Positions 28,514-38,000 of a stretch of DNA of 64,000 nucleotides are shown piece by piece (within the stretch, counting starts at the first letter, position 1; every line of letters begins with the position of its first letter). Both the position numbers and the translations under genes were made by a program. The notes beneath the pieces were generated by a model. That model searched no databases and was not told where the DNA came from. It saw nothing but the letters and a program-made list of their open reading frames with translations. The DNA is from Deltaproteobacteria bacterium (GTDB lineage: Bacteria > Myxococcota_A > Polyangia > Polyangiales > Polyangiaceae), in the NCBI GenBank assembly GCA_003235365.1, contig QJWJ01000438.1, positions 1 through 64,000 on the forward strand, written 5' to 3'.

Positions 28514-29242
28514 TCATGCGGCGGGGTCCAATCGTTGAGAGAAGGTCACTCGGTCCGTGCGACAGTGCAGTTCCGCGTACAGGGAGTCAGGCGCGTTGGG
28601 GAAGTGCAAAGTGCGGCGCACGAGCAGGGCAGGCTGGCTGCTGCCGAGTTCCAGCGCACGCCGAAACGCCGGGGGGGGACAAGCGACGTGGAATGTCTGC
28701 TGACCGCCAGCGGGCTCCAAGAAGTAGCGCGTACGAATCACGTCCGCTAGCGACGCGCCGGCGAGAGCGACTCGATGAAGATCCGGAAAGACGTCGACGT
28801 CCAGGAACAAGTGCTCGATCAGCACCGGCTCTGCGCCCAACTTGCCCAGCCGCACGAAGCTGTAGGCGTCACGACCTGCGAACGGGTTGCCTTCAGCCGA
28901 CGCGGGAATGGCCTTGCGTGCAACCCGCTGTAGCAATGACGTTTCCAACGACAGACCGCTGCTCTTGAAGCTGGACAGTGTGCCCGCAAACGAGAACAGG
29001 TCCACGCTGGGTGGGGGCGTTTGCACGAACGTACCGGAGCCGCGCCGACGCTCGATCAGCCGCCGCCGGACCAAGATGTCTGTCGCTTGTCTCACCGTGG
29101 GCCGCCCGATCTGGAAGGCGCGTGCGAGCTCAGGCTCCGACGGTAGTCTGTCGCCTGCCGCCAGTTCGCCGTTTGCGATGCGCGCCGCCAACAGCTCCGC
29201 CAGCTGGTGGTAGAGCGGGACGGGCGACGCCGGATTGAGCAC
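28514..29242 (-). CDS. GntR/HutC-type transcriptional regulator
   Basis: The GTG at 29242 (VLNPASPVPLYHQL) gives 242 aa. The track start at 29296 would run through the operator-like palindrome. Residues about 8-75 are a GntR winged helix (YHQLAELLAARIANGELAAGDRLPSEPELARAFQIGRPTVRQATDILVRRRLIERRRGSGTFV). Residues about 90-240 are a UTRA effector domain. HutC-type regulators respond to small metabolites such as amino acids or sugars. Placement directly upstream of trpBA on the same strand suggests co-transcription or local control, possibly with autorepression. Confidence 0.9.
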   Translation of the reverse strand: MLNPASPVPLYHQLAELLAARIANGELAAGDRLPSEPELARAFQIGRPTVRQATDILVRRRLIERRRGSGTFVQTPPPSVDLFSFAGTLSSFKSSGLSLETSLLQRVARKAIPASAEGNPFAGRDAYSFVRLGKLGAEPVLIEHLFLDVDVFPDLHRVALAGASLADVIRTRYFLEPAGGQQTFHVACPPPAFRRALELGSSQPALLVRRTLHFPNAPDSLYAELHCRTDRVTFSQRLDPAA

Positions 29243-29262
29243 AGAGGGTACGTAGCGCCGTC

Positions 29263-29290
29263 TTGTCAAGTTGTCAAGACAAGTTGATCC
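29263..29290. promoter_or_regulatory. Operator-like TTGTCAAG repeats between GntR gene and glycosyltransferase-like gene
   Basis: Two direct TTGTCAAG octamers (29263-29270 and 29271-29278) are adjacent. The second forms TTGTC-AA-GACAA (29271-29282). ACAAGTTGA follows, continuing the inverted element. It lies 21-40 nt upstream of the GntR start, a typical autorepressor site. It could also affect the divergent gene. Confidence 0.6.
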
Positions 29291-29340
29291 CGACATCAGC
29301 CCTTGACTCCCGCAGGCCCAGCCGCCACACGTCTGCTTTC

Positions 29341-31011
29341 GTGAACCAACAGTCGGTATCTCGTGCCTGGTCGAGGTGGGTCGTTCGCGCGCACGAGTGG
29401 AAGGCCAAGTACCGGCTCTCGCCCGTTTGGGCGTTGCGGGTCGCGTTCGGCACGGCGGCCCTGTTTTCGCTGTTCATCTTCGTTCGGCATGCGGTGGAGG
29501 CGAGCCGGGTCGTTGACGGGGTACGCTACTTCTGGCTCGACGACGACCAGATGATCTCCATGCGTTACGCGCGCAACCTCGCCGAGGGCGCCGGCCTGGT
29601 TTGGAACGAGGGCGAGTACGTCGAGGGGTATTCGAACTTCTTGTGGACGTTGGTGATGAGCCTCGTTCATCTGCTAGGAGCCCCCGACGCGACCGCGTCG
29701 CTCTACGTTCAGGGCATCGCCTGGCTGCTGACCCTGTTCACGTTGCGTTGCACGGTCGACATCCTGCAGACGCTTGGAGCGCGCAGCTACGTCGTCATCG
29801 GGTCGGTCCTGCTCACGATCGTGTGCTGCACGGACGTGATGTACTGGGCCACCTCGGGCTTCTCGACACCGTTGTCCACGGCGCTGCACGTGTTCGTCGT
29901 CGCGCGTGTTCTCCGGACAGCGAAATCAGGAGGAGCTGACCTCGGGCGGGTCGGAATGGTGGCGTTGGCGCTACTGCCGTTGGTGCGTGGTGATACCGTC
30001 GTGCTTTGGGGAGCTGACGCCTTGCTCTACTTCGCCTTGGCTCGCGGTCGGATGCGCGCAGTGGGAGTTGCAGCGTTGACCCTCTTGCCCATGGTCGCAC
30101 ACCTGGCATTTCGCCTCGGGTACTACGGCGATTGGTTTCCCAACACGTACTACTTGAAAGTCACTGGTCGCAGTGATCGAGCGGCGCTTGGGATCCGCTA
30201 CATCACGCAGTTCAGCCAACGGTACCCGACCTTGCTGGCGATGGCGGCCGGCGTGGCGCTCGTTCTACTGCGGCGTCGCGACTGGCTGGGCATTGCGCTA
30301 CCGTTGGCGATCGTTCCGATCTACGCCTATGCGGTGACCGCGGGGGGCGACAACTTTCGTCCATTTCGCTTCTTCTCCCCGTCGATGCCCATCGTGATCG
30401 CGTTCGCTGGGGTTGGCGCAGCCAGGTTGATTAGTGGCGGTAGCACTGCCAAGTTGGCCTGGTGTGCCGTGCTGTTCGTTGCAGTCGTACCCGTGCGCGA
30501 ACCGCTCGGGAACATCGCGAAAGTGGGGCAGAATGGCAAACCGCCCAAGCACCTGATCTCGGCTATCTGGCTGCGAAAGAACGCCGATCCCGCCGCGTCC
30601 GTGGCTGTCGTGCCCGCGGGAATCGTTCCCTACTTCTCGCGCCTGCGGGCGTTGGATGTCTTAGGGAAGAGCGATCGACACATTGCGCGGCTGCCACAGA
30701 ACAAGGGGGCGGGCATTGGTCACGGCAAGATCGACCCGGAGTACACACTCGGACAGGCACCGGACTATGTCGTGTCGTGTCGAGCGAAGAAGTTCGCTTC
30801 GGACGCGCCGAAGAACGCGAAGAAGGACAAGAAGAAGCTCAAGCGCGACTACGTGTTGAATCTGCTCTCATCAAAACCGTTCCAGAAGTCGTACGTCCGC
30901 AATTCCGTCAAGATGAAGTACCTCGAGAAGAAGAACGCGATCTTCGTCCATGCGGAATCTCCCGAATGGCAGCGTCGTAAGAGTTGGAAGTCTGTGCGCT
31001 TAGATCGTTGA
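29341..31011 (+). CDS. Polytopic membrane protein, glycosyltransferase (GT-C)-like
   Basis: The track start is a TTG inside the operator; the GTG at 29341 (556 aa) is more plausible. After a short basic N-terminus there are about 10 TM helices. The first loop has FWLDDDQMISMRYARNLAEGAGLVWNEGEYVEGYSNFLWTL. This corresponds to the DD-x-x-I-x-x-R-Y-A-x-N-L signature of polyprenol-phosphate-sugar-dependent GT-C enzymes, such as mycobacterial AftB-like arabinosyltransferases. The soluble C-terminal 150 residues are Lys-rich. Acceptor and sugar are unknown. Confidence 0.8.
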   Translation: MNQQSVSRAWSRWVVRAHEWKAKYRLSPVWALRVAFGTAALFSLFIFVRHAVEASRVVDGVRYFWLDDDQMISMRYARNLAEGAGLVWNEGEYVEGYSNFLWTLVMSLVHLLGAPDATASLYVQGIAWLLTLFTLRCTVDILQTLGARSYVVIGSVLLTIVCCTDVMYWATSGFSTPLSTALHVFVVARVLRTAKSGGADLGRVGMVALALLPLVRGDTVVLWGADALLYFALARGRMRAVGVAALTLLPMVAHLAFRLGYYGDWFPNTYYLKVTGRSDRAALGIRYITQFSQRYPTLLAMAAGVALVLLRRRDWLGIALPLAIVPIYAYAVTAGGDNFRPFRFFSPSMPIVIAFAGVGAARLISGGSTAKLAWCAVLFVAVVPVREPLGNIAKVGQNGKPPKHLISAIWLRKNADPAASVAVVPAGIVPYFSRLRALDVLGKSDRHIARLPQNKGAGIGHGKIDPEYTLGQAPDYVVSCRAKKFASDAPKNAKKDKKKLKRDYVLNLLSSKPFQKSYVRNSVKMKYLEKKNAIFVHAESPEWQRRKSWKSVRLDR

Positions 31012-31097
31012 GCGTTCGAACGGCGAACTCCCATTTGATGCTACAGCGAATGGAGTCGAGAAAACGACTGCAACCGGGCGCTTGTATCGGACCCTCA

Positions 31098-31139
31098 CCC
31101 AACGCGGGTTCGAAAAGCCGCCCGAGAATCGCGCTCACT
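31098..31139 (-). repeat. Dispersed intergenic repeat, copy at 31 kb
   Basis: On the minus strand, GTGAGCGCGATTCTCGGGCGGCTTTTCGAACCCGCGTTGG matches 23041-23080 with five mismatches in 40. On the plus strand the adjoining CTCATTTAGAGCGGC resembles the right part of the 23-kb copy, so the two parts are in opposite relative orientation here. Confidence 0.5.
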
Positions 31140-31492
31140 CATTTAGAGCGGCAATTAGGTTGATTGGTGCGACAGATCCGGCGGGCTGCTAGACACCGAG
31201 TTGCGCGCAAGGAGAGCCGGCCGCCCCGAAACGCGCCCTCACCGAATCCCAGGGCGATTTCTGGGAAATTTCGTGTGGTGGCGAGCTGCTCGGTGCTCTC
31301 TAGTAGCGTCTTCCTTGCGACCATTCTCTAAGGTAACCCGCGACGACGTTCTCTGTGGGCGTGGCTCTCACTCGTTCCGACATGATCATCGGGTGTCTCC
31401 GTCGCGTCCAGTGGAAACATCATTTAGGAGTGGGTCCTCTTCCACTTCCACTTCGCTTGTCGGACGTTGGCTGAGTTTCAGTAGCGGGAACC

Positions 31493-31507
31493 GTTAATGG
31501 GATTAAC
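31493..31507. promoter_or_regulatory. AT-rich palindrome in the gene-poor stretch
   Basis: GTTAAT-GGG-ATTAAC is a perfect 6-bp inverted repeat followed at once by TTAATGGGGCTAATG, an imperfect second version. It could be a protein-binding site, but no adjacent gene start lies within 600 nt. Confidence 0.35.
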
Positions 31508-32174
31508 TTAATGGGGCTAATGTTCATTGCTGGACGGCCCCGTTGGAGGCGCACTGTCCTCGTTCGTGGCAGTCGCACAGCGAAAGAACGAGCTGGCACG
31601 TGAGATTGTACGGGATTGCATCCCGTGAGTGGCCGGAGTCGGATGCCCGTCAGATGGCCGCCTTGTCCGTCGGGCGAACAGTTGCTGCAGGTGCGAGCGA
31701 GATGGCGCGAATTCGAAGTGACATCGACGCCACCCTTTCCGTCATTGGATGCGTTTCGAACGTTGGATTCTTCTGCGACGAGTACCGGGTAACACTAGCC
31801 ATCCATGAGCGCTTGGCCAGACAGCTGGCAGGAGCAGCGTTAAAACGAGTGCTACCGTCTTCTATTTCTCTTCGCTGAATCATACCTTTCCAGGACACAT
31901 ACGGGGTAGGTCCACGTTGCGGCCGTTACCCCGGTGGGTGGGTAGAGTGTCAGGGTCGTGCACCGGTCTGAACGTGAGTAGCGTTTGGCGTGGTTGCAAA
32001 ATGTTAACAACCGGTTGCGGTAGGCTGTAGTCCTGCCGCCGGAGGCGTGTGATGGAAGAGTCCAAGGTTTCAAGCGCGCGCATGTCGCGCTGTGCTTTTG
32101 TATCTGCATTGGGAAAACGGTTGAAGTGGGGGCGGCGCCTCGTTCGAGGGGTGCCGTGCCGGCGCAGTACGCTC

Positions 32175-33644
32175 ATGAATGGGCGAATTTACGGGTATCT
32201 GGCCCTTTGTTTTGCGATGGCGCTCGCCGTCTTTGCATTTTCTGCATGTAGTGAACGTCCATTACCGGACGGTGAGCAAGGGAAGCCGGGGCAGCTGCAT
32301 CTCGCGCTGACGGCCGAGTCTTCGACCGGCAACGTCTATCGCTTGCGACGGGCCATTTTTACGGTGACCTCTGCTTCCAATGGTCAGACGATTGAAGTGT
32401 CGACTGAAGAGGATCCAAACCGCTCCTCGATCGACCTGGAGTTGCCCGCGGGGGACTACTCTGTCCTGCTCAATGGCGGGTACTACCTCGAACACCTGTC
32501 CGGTCCGGGAGCTCCGCCCAGTATCGGCGATGCCGGTTCATCGCCGTCGTATCTGGTCGGCAAGGGTCGACTATTTCGCGCGGCGGTAAATGTCACCAGA
32601 GACACGGCTCCGACCGTTCCGGATCCTGACGCGGGTGCGCCACTGGGGGTGCCATCGAAGTTGCTGTCCGAGAACCCACAGTTTGCGACCGTGAGGTCGG
32701 ACGAGTCGACGTCCGTCGTGTTCGTGTTTCGGGTGCTAGGAGAGTCCACTGGTGGCGATGCGGGTAGCCTTTCGATCGGGATTGAAGTCCTGGATGACGG
32801 CTGCGTCGACGACGGGAACGAACCCAACGATACCCCCCTCGAGGCTACCCCGCTGCTGCCGGACGAACCTCTCACGGCCACGGCGTGTCCAGACGATGAC
32901 GACTTCTATTCCTTCGCGAGCCCCGTCGCGGCAGGAGAGTTGTTTGCTGTCACGGTCGCCTTCTCGAATGACGTTGGTGACATCGATGCTGTGCTAATCG
33001 ACCAGTACGGTGACGCGGTTTCTGGCGGATTCTCGGTGACGGATGATGAGAATCTTCAAGCAATATCCGATGGCGGTAACTACACGCTTCTGGTTTATAC
33101 GTACAACACTGCCAACCAGTACACGATCACGGTCTTTGCGGGACCGTCGCCTGCGGCGAGCGACTGCTGTACTCCGACCATGTTACCTTCTTGTACAGAG
33201 CCGACGGTGGCCTCCTGTGTATGTGACTTGGACCCGTTCTGTTGCGGCGCGGTGTTCGATGCGTCCTGCGTGAGTCTGGCGATTGGCCAGTGCGGCATGC
33301 AGTGCGGTACGAATCAAGGGAGCTGCTGCGAAACCAGCGATGAGGGCGGTTGTGGCGATGCCGTGATCGAGCAGTGCGTTTGCGCGACGGACCCCCAGTG
33401 CTGCTACGGGGGCTATGACGAGCTGTGCATTGCCGAAGCCGCTGGTGAATGTGGGTTGAGTTGCTCGACTCAACCGCCGGAAAGCGACTGTTGCCAACCT
33501 TCCGAATTGCCTGGTTGCAGTGACCCCTCGGTCAGTGAATGCGTCTGCGAGTTCGACCCATACTGCTGTGGGACGTCCTTCGACGAAACCTGTACGAACG
33601 TTGCCGTCGCGTACTGCGGCGCGAGCTGTGAGAAAGGAAAGTGA
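32175..33644 (+). CDS. Lipoprotein with PPC domain and three 10-Cys repeats
   Basis: The ATG at 32175 gives 489 aa and a compact signal peptide (YLALCFAMALAVFAFSAC); the track start at 32049 adds unlikely sequence. Residues about 35-215 form a DUF-like beta region. Residues about 225-340 are a pre-peptidase C-terminal (PPC) domain (NEPNDTPLEAT...DDDDFYSF...YTLLVYTYNTANQYTITV). The C-terminal 150 residues contain three repeats of about 49-55 aa with ten Cys each, built on xCCx7Cx7CVCxxDPxCCx4DxxCxxxAxxxCGxxC. An extracellular, disulphide-rich module is inferred. The next gene, an S1 protease, starts 2 nt later. Confidence 0.82.
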   Translation: MNGRIYGYLALCFAMALAVFAFSACSERPLPDGEQGKPGQLHLALTAESSTGNVYRLRRAIFTVTSASNGQTIEVSTEEDPNRSSIDLELPAGDYSVLLNGGYYLEHLSGPGAPPSIGDAGSSPSYLVGKGRLFRAAVNVTRDTAPTVPDPDAGAPLGVPSKLLSENPQFATVRSDESTSVVFVFRVLGESTGGDAGSLSIGIEVLDDGCVDDGNEPNDTPLEATPLLPDEPLTATACPDDDDFYSFASPVAAGELFAVTVAFSNDVGDIDAVLIDQYGDAVSGGFSVTDDENLQAISDGGNYTLLVYTYNTANQYTITVFAGPSPAASDCCTPTMLPSCTEPTVASCVCDLDPFCCGAVFDASCVSLAIGQCGMQCGTNQGSCCETSDEGGCGDAVIEQCVCATDPQCCYGGYDELCIAEAAGECGLSCSTQPPESDCCQPSELPGCSDPSVSECVCEFDPYCCGTSFDETCTNVAVAYCGASCEKGK

Positions 33645-33646
33645 AG

Positions 33647-34906
33647 ATGGACACGACGATACGCGGGGTTCGATTCCAACTGCTGGGCGTCGTTGTTGCG
33701 ACGGCACTGACATCGTGCGGAGTGTCCGAACCGGAGGCTGTCGATGATACCACGCAGCTCGTGATCGGAGGTTACCATGCTGACAATGCGGTCCTGGACC
33801 ATACCGGTCTGATCGTGGCTTACACGCCGGATGGTCAGGTGTATGAGCCATTGTGTTCGGGGACCCTGGTGGGGCCAGAGACGCTGTTGACGGCGAAACA
33901 CTGTCTAGAGGTCTTCGCCATCGCGGATGCGTACGGCTGGCGTGCTGGGTTTGCGACAGGGGGCGATGGGTTGCAGCCGAAGGAGTTGGCCGAGATCGTC
34001 TCATTCGTGTCCATTCCGCCCGAGAGTGGCGGGTTCAACGAACTCGGTGCCGACGTGGCGGTCATGCATTTGGATAGGGCGCCGCAAGGTAACATCGAGT
34101 TTGCCCAACCTCGGCACTCTTCCGGTTTGAAAGTCGGTAGGGTCATGACGACACTGGGCTATGGTGTCTTCGGGGCACAGGGGGCGATCGACGCCCAGCG
34201 CCGCATCGGTCGAGAGACGGTCGACGCTCTGGAGGGGCGCACCCTTCAAGCCATCTTCGGTGACTTCGAAAGCTTTGTGGAATGGGTTTACACTGGAGAG
34301 TTGACCGACGAGAACATCTTGCTCGTCGTCGGGAATGAACCGGCCGTTGCAGAATTGAGTGACTTGTACGAGTCGTTGATGGTGCTCGAGGGCTTCGAAG
34401 CGATTACGGGCCACGGTCTCCGGGACACGCAGTCCTGCTATGGCGATTCGGGCAGTCCGCTGCTGGCGTTGACTCGCGACGGCGTCTGGGAGACCTATGG
34501 CGTCGTTTCAGGGGGATTCGGATCGCTGCGTTCGGTTTGTGACTTTGGTTCCGCTTTTTCGACGTTCGGTGACGACGCGTTTGACGTGATCACCACGGAG
34601 TTGACGTGGGTGGACCCGTGCGGCGATGTGTCCCGCGATGGAATCTGTGACGGAGATACGCTGAGATACTGTGAGACGGAGCCGCTTTTCGACGTTCGGG
34701 CGCTTCGCGAGGTCGATTGCGCGGCACAGGGCCAGCAGTGCGTCAGCGACGGGTTGGGGGCTGTCTGCGGTTCGCCAGCAGCCGTGCGAGCGTCCCGGCC
34801 ATCGACAGCACGGCGCGCCACTGCGGCGATCAAGGCCGAGCTCGAACGCGTGGTGCGGGAAGGCTACTTGCGTGACCTGGGGATAGAGCTCGACTGGGGG
34901 CTGTGA
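33647..34906 (+). CDS. Secreted trypsin-like (S1) serine protease with Cys-rich tail
   Basis: The ATG at 33647 has AAGGA 8 nt upstream; a GTG at 33641 would overlap the preceding stop as GTGA. The signal peptide ends in LTSC, so it is probably a lipoprotein. The triad is complete: His in LLTAKHC, Asp in GADVAVMHL and Ser in CYGDSGSP. The residue corresponding to trypsin Asp189 is Gln, so trypsin-like Arg/Lys specificity is doubtful. The tail (about 325-375) has paired Cys in the CGDVSRDGICDGD...C...DC...QC...VC pattern frequent on myxobacterial S1 proteases. Coupled to the Cys-repeat lipoprotein and followed by a strong hairpin. Confidence 0.92.
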   Translation: MDTTIRGVRFQLLGVVVATALTSCGVSEPEAVDDTTQLVIGGYHADNAVLDHTGLIVAYTPDGQVYEPLCSGTLVGPETLLTAKHCLEVFAIADAYGWRAGFATGGDGLQPKELAEIVSFVSIPPESGGFNELGADVAVMHLDRAPQGNIEFAQPRHSSGLKVGRVMTTLGYGVFGAQGAIDAQRRIGRETVDALEGRTLQAIFGDFESFVEWVYTGELTDENILLVVGNEPAVAELSDLYESLMVLEGFEAITGHGLRDTQSCYGDSGSPLLALTRDGVWETYGVVSGGFGSLRSVCDFGSAFSTFGDDAFDVITTELTWVDPCGDVSRDGICDGDTLRYCETEPLFDVRALREVDCAAQGQQCVSDGLGAVCGSPAAVRASRPSTARRATAAIKAELERVVREGYLRDLGIELDWGL

Positions 34907-34914
34907 TTGGCGGG

Positions 34915-34940
34915 TCCCGGGGCGCACGCTCGCCCCGGGA
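34915..34940 (+). terminator. Strong hairpin after the S1 protease
   Basis: TCCCGGGGCG-CACGCT-CGCCCCGGGA is a perfect 10-bp stem with a 6-nt loop, extended by GGCG/CGCC across a small internal loop. It starts 8 nt after the stop. No U tract follows. Confidence 0.65.
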
Positions 34941-35051
34941 TCGCCTCGACTCGCCGCGGTTTGGTCCCCTCGCCCCGCGACTGGCGAAATGGATTCACGA
35001 AAAACGTTCGTGCCCCCTGTGCGAGCGCCCTGTGACGGCTATGATCAATGA

Positions 35052-38000
35052 ATGCCCGAGGGTTCGACCCACACAATCATCCACGCGGTGCAAGAACGGT
35101 TGAAGGGCGTTGCCGGGCGTGACGTGGGCGTTGACGAGTTGGCCCAAGAGGCCGTCGAGCTGGCCAGGCTCTTGCTGCAGCTGTGCGAAACTCAGACCGA
35201 TGACCGCGATCGGGAGCAGTTTGCCGTGCTGTCGCGCATGATGGACGATCCGCGAGGCCAGATCTTCACTACCTACTTGACGGATCGGGCCTACCGCTCG
35301 AAGTCGAAGCGACGGGCCGTGGAGCAAGCGCGCTACCTGCTCGAAAAGGTCGGTGCACCGCGATATGTTGGTCCCCTGGAGCGAATGGGGCTGAGCGCAT
35401 TGCGCAACGTCGGTACCTGGTTGCCGACGCTGAGCGGTACCGCGATGCTCAACCGCATTCAAGACGAGACCAGCGCGTTCATTCTTCCGGCGGGGAAATC
35501 CTTCGACGAGTACTTGCAACGGCGAAGGGCACAAGGCGTGCTCGTCAACGTGAACCACCTCGGTGAAGAGGTGCTGGGGGAACGTGAGGCGGAACGCCGA
35601 GTCGATGACTACGTGAAGCTGCTGCAGCACCCGGACGTCGAGACCATCAGTGTCAAAGTCTCGTCGATATTCAGCCAGAGCAGCCCATTGGCCTTCGACC
35701 GCGTCGTGGATGCCGTGAGTGAGCGGCTGAGGCCGATTTACCGCGCTGCGTTGGACAACGAGTGTCGCGGCGGTGGCGGCAAGCTCGTGATGCTCGACAT
35801 GGAAGCGTATCGCGACTTGCAGGTAACACTTGTGGCGCTGCAGCGGGTGTTGAACGAGAGCGATTTTCTGGGCGCTCGCGCTGGCGTGGCGCTCCAGGCG
35901 TACCTGCCGGAGTCCACGACTCTCTACGGGAAACTGGTCGAATGGGCGTCGGCGCGACGCGCTCGGGGTGGCGCGCAGTTTCGCGTACGGGTCGTCAAGG
36001 GGGCGAATCTCGCGATGGAGACCATCGAGTCGGCGATTCGAGGGTGGCCCTCTCCCATCTATTCGACGAAGCTCGAGGTCGATGCCAGCTACAAGCGCGT
36101 GCTCTTGCTCGCAACGGAACGCAACAGCACCGCGTCGGTCGACGTCGGAGTTGCCAGTCACAATCTGTTCGATGTTTGTTTCGGTCTGCTGCGCCGTTCC
36201 TCCAACCAGGTTGAACCCCACGTGTCCTTCGAACTGCTCGAGGGCATGGCCAACCCGTTGCTGCGGTCGTTGCGCCTACTCGGTGCCGACGTCTTGGTGT
36301 ACGCGCCGTTCGTCGGCGAGCACGAGTTCCCGAGTGCCATTGCCTACCTGGTTCGACGCCTGGATGAGAACACATCCGCACAAAACTACCTGCGGCACAG
36401 CTTTGAGATGCGCGTGGATAGCGAGGCGTTCATCGATCAGCAGAAGCAGTTCTGTGACGCGTGCGGGGCGATTTCTGTGGTGGGCAGTGAGCGACGTCGC
36501 ACGCAGGACCGCAGTCGCGCACAGGCCGGCCCGAGTGCTGAGTCCCAGTTCGTCAACGAACCGGACACGGACTTCACCCTGGCCGCCAATCGACAGGCGC
36601 TGGGCGAGTGGATGCAACGTACGCGCGATGGTTGGTTCGAGGTACACTCGCACGTTGCTGGTAGGCAGGTACGCCGAGACAACGCGCAAGTGGGGGTTGA
36701 CCCGTCGCGTCCCGGTCATCAGCCATATCGGGTTGAGCTGGCGGGACCTGGCGACATCGAAGCTGCGCTGCGGTGTGCGGCGGATGCGCACTGCGTCGAT
36801 CCGCTGGTGCTCAGTGCCGCAGCGGAACAGCGGCGCCAATGGCTGCGGGCAGCCGCTCAGCGTCTACGCGACGCTCGATGCGAGTTGATCGCCTTGATGG
36901 TCCTCGATGCCGGAAAACGTGCAGAGGAAGCGGACGTCGAGGTTTCCGAGGCGATCGATTTTGCCGAGTACTACGCGCGTTGCCACGCGCAGCTCGAGCG
37001 CTTACCCGGGGCGGTATTGAACGCTCGGGGGCCGGTCGTCGTTGCGCCGCCGTGGAACTTCCCTTTGGCGATCCCACTCGGTGGGGTGTTTGCAGCGTTG
37101 GTAGCAGGCAACCCCGTCATCCTCAAGCCCGCGCTGGAGACCCCGCTCGTTGCACGCCGCGCCTGCGAATTGCTGTGGGAGGCGGGAGTGCCGGAGAACC
37201 AGCTCCAATTCGTCGTTTGTCAGGACGATGTTGCGACGCCGCTGATCACCGACGAGCGAACCCGTGTCGTCGTGCTGACGGGCGCGACGAGCACAGCGCG
37301 GATGTTTCTGGATCTTCGCCCCGAGCTTCGCTTGTTGGCAGAGACCGGCGGCAAGAACGCGCTGTTCATCTCCGCCATGTCCGACCACGAGCAAGCCATT
37401 GTCGACGCGATTGCCTCTGCGTTCGGTCATGCGGGCCAGAAGTGCAGCGCCGCAAGTCAGTTGATAGTCGATCGCGAGCTATACGACGATGCAGAGTTCT
37501 TGGCGACTCTCGCTGACGCGGCGAGCAGCCTCGTGGTCGGTTCGGCGTGGGACTTGGACACCGTGGTTACACCTCTGATCGCCCCTCCGTCGGCCCTGCA
37601 ACGAAAAGCGTTGACGACGCTCGAGCCCGGCGAGAGCTGGCTCGTGCAACCACGATTCGATTCGAATAACCCGCACTTGGTCAGTCCCGGGATCAAACTC
37701 GGCGTACGGCCCGGAAGTGCCACGCACACCACCGAGTTCTTCTGTCCGTTGCTCGCCGTATTGCCGGCGAAAGACGTCGCCGACGCCGCGCGCATCGCCA
37801 ACTCGACGCGCTACGGGCTGACGGCGGGTATCCACAGTCTGGACGAGCGCGAGCAGGATTTGTTCATCGACGCGATTGAAGCAGGGAACGTCTACGTCAA
37901 CCGCAAGATCACCGGAGCGATCGTTCAGCGCCAACCCTTCGGCGGCTGGAAAGAATCCAACTTCGGGCCGGGAGCAAAAGCTGGGGGACCGAACTACGTC

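Larger units (their letters stand above)
31012..32174. other. Gene-poor intergenic stretch, about 1.16 kb
   Basis: This is the longest gap in the window and is visibly less GC-rich. The ORFs in it are short, conflicting and domain-free. It holds the second copy of the dispersed repeat (about 31.1 kb) and the palindrome at 31493-31507. It should also contain the promoter of the Cys-repeat lipoprotein gene. A decayed gene or a non-coding RNA cannot be excluded. Confidence 0.45.

Noticed and set aside
29263-29340. TTG start for the GT-C-like protein
   Set aside because: It lies inside the operator palindrome and has no ribosome-binding site; the downstream GTG is better.
31543-31878. 111-codon plus-strand ORF in the 31-kb gap
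   Set aside because: No domain, no ribosome-binding site, and an equally long ORF lies on the other strand.
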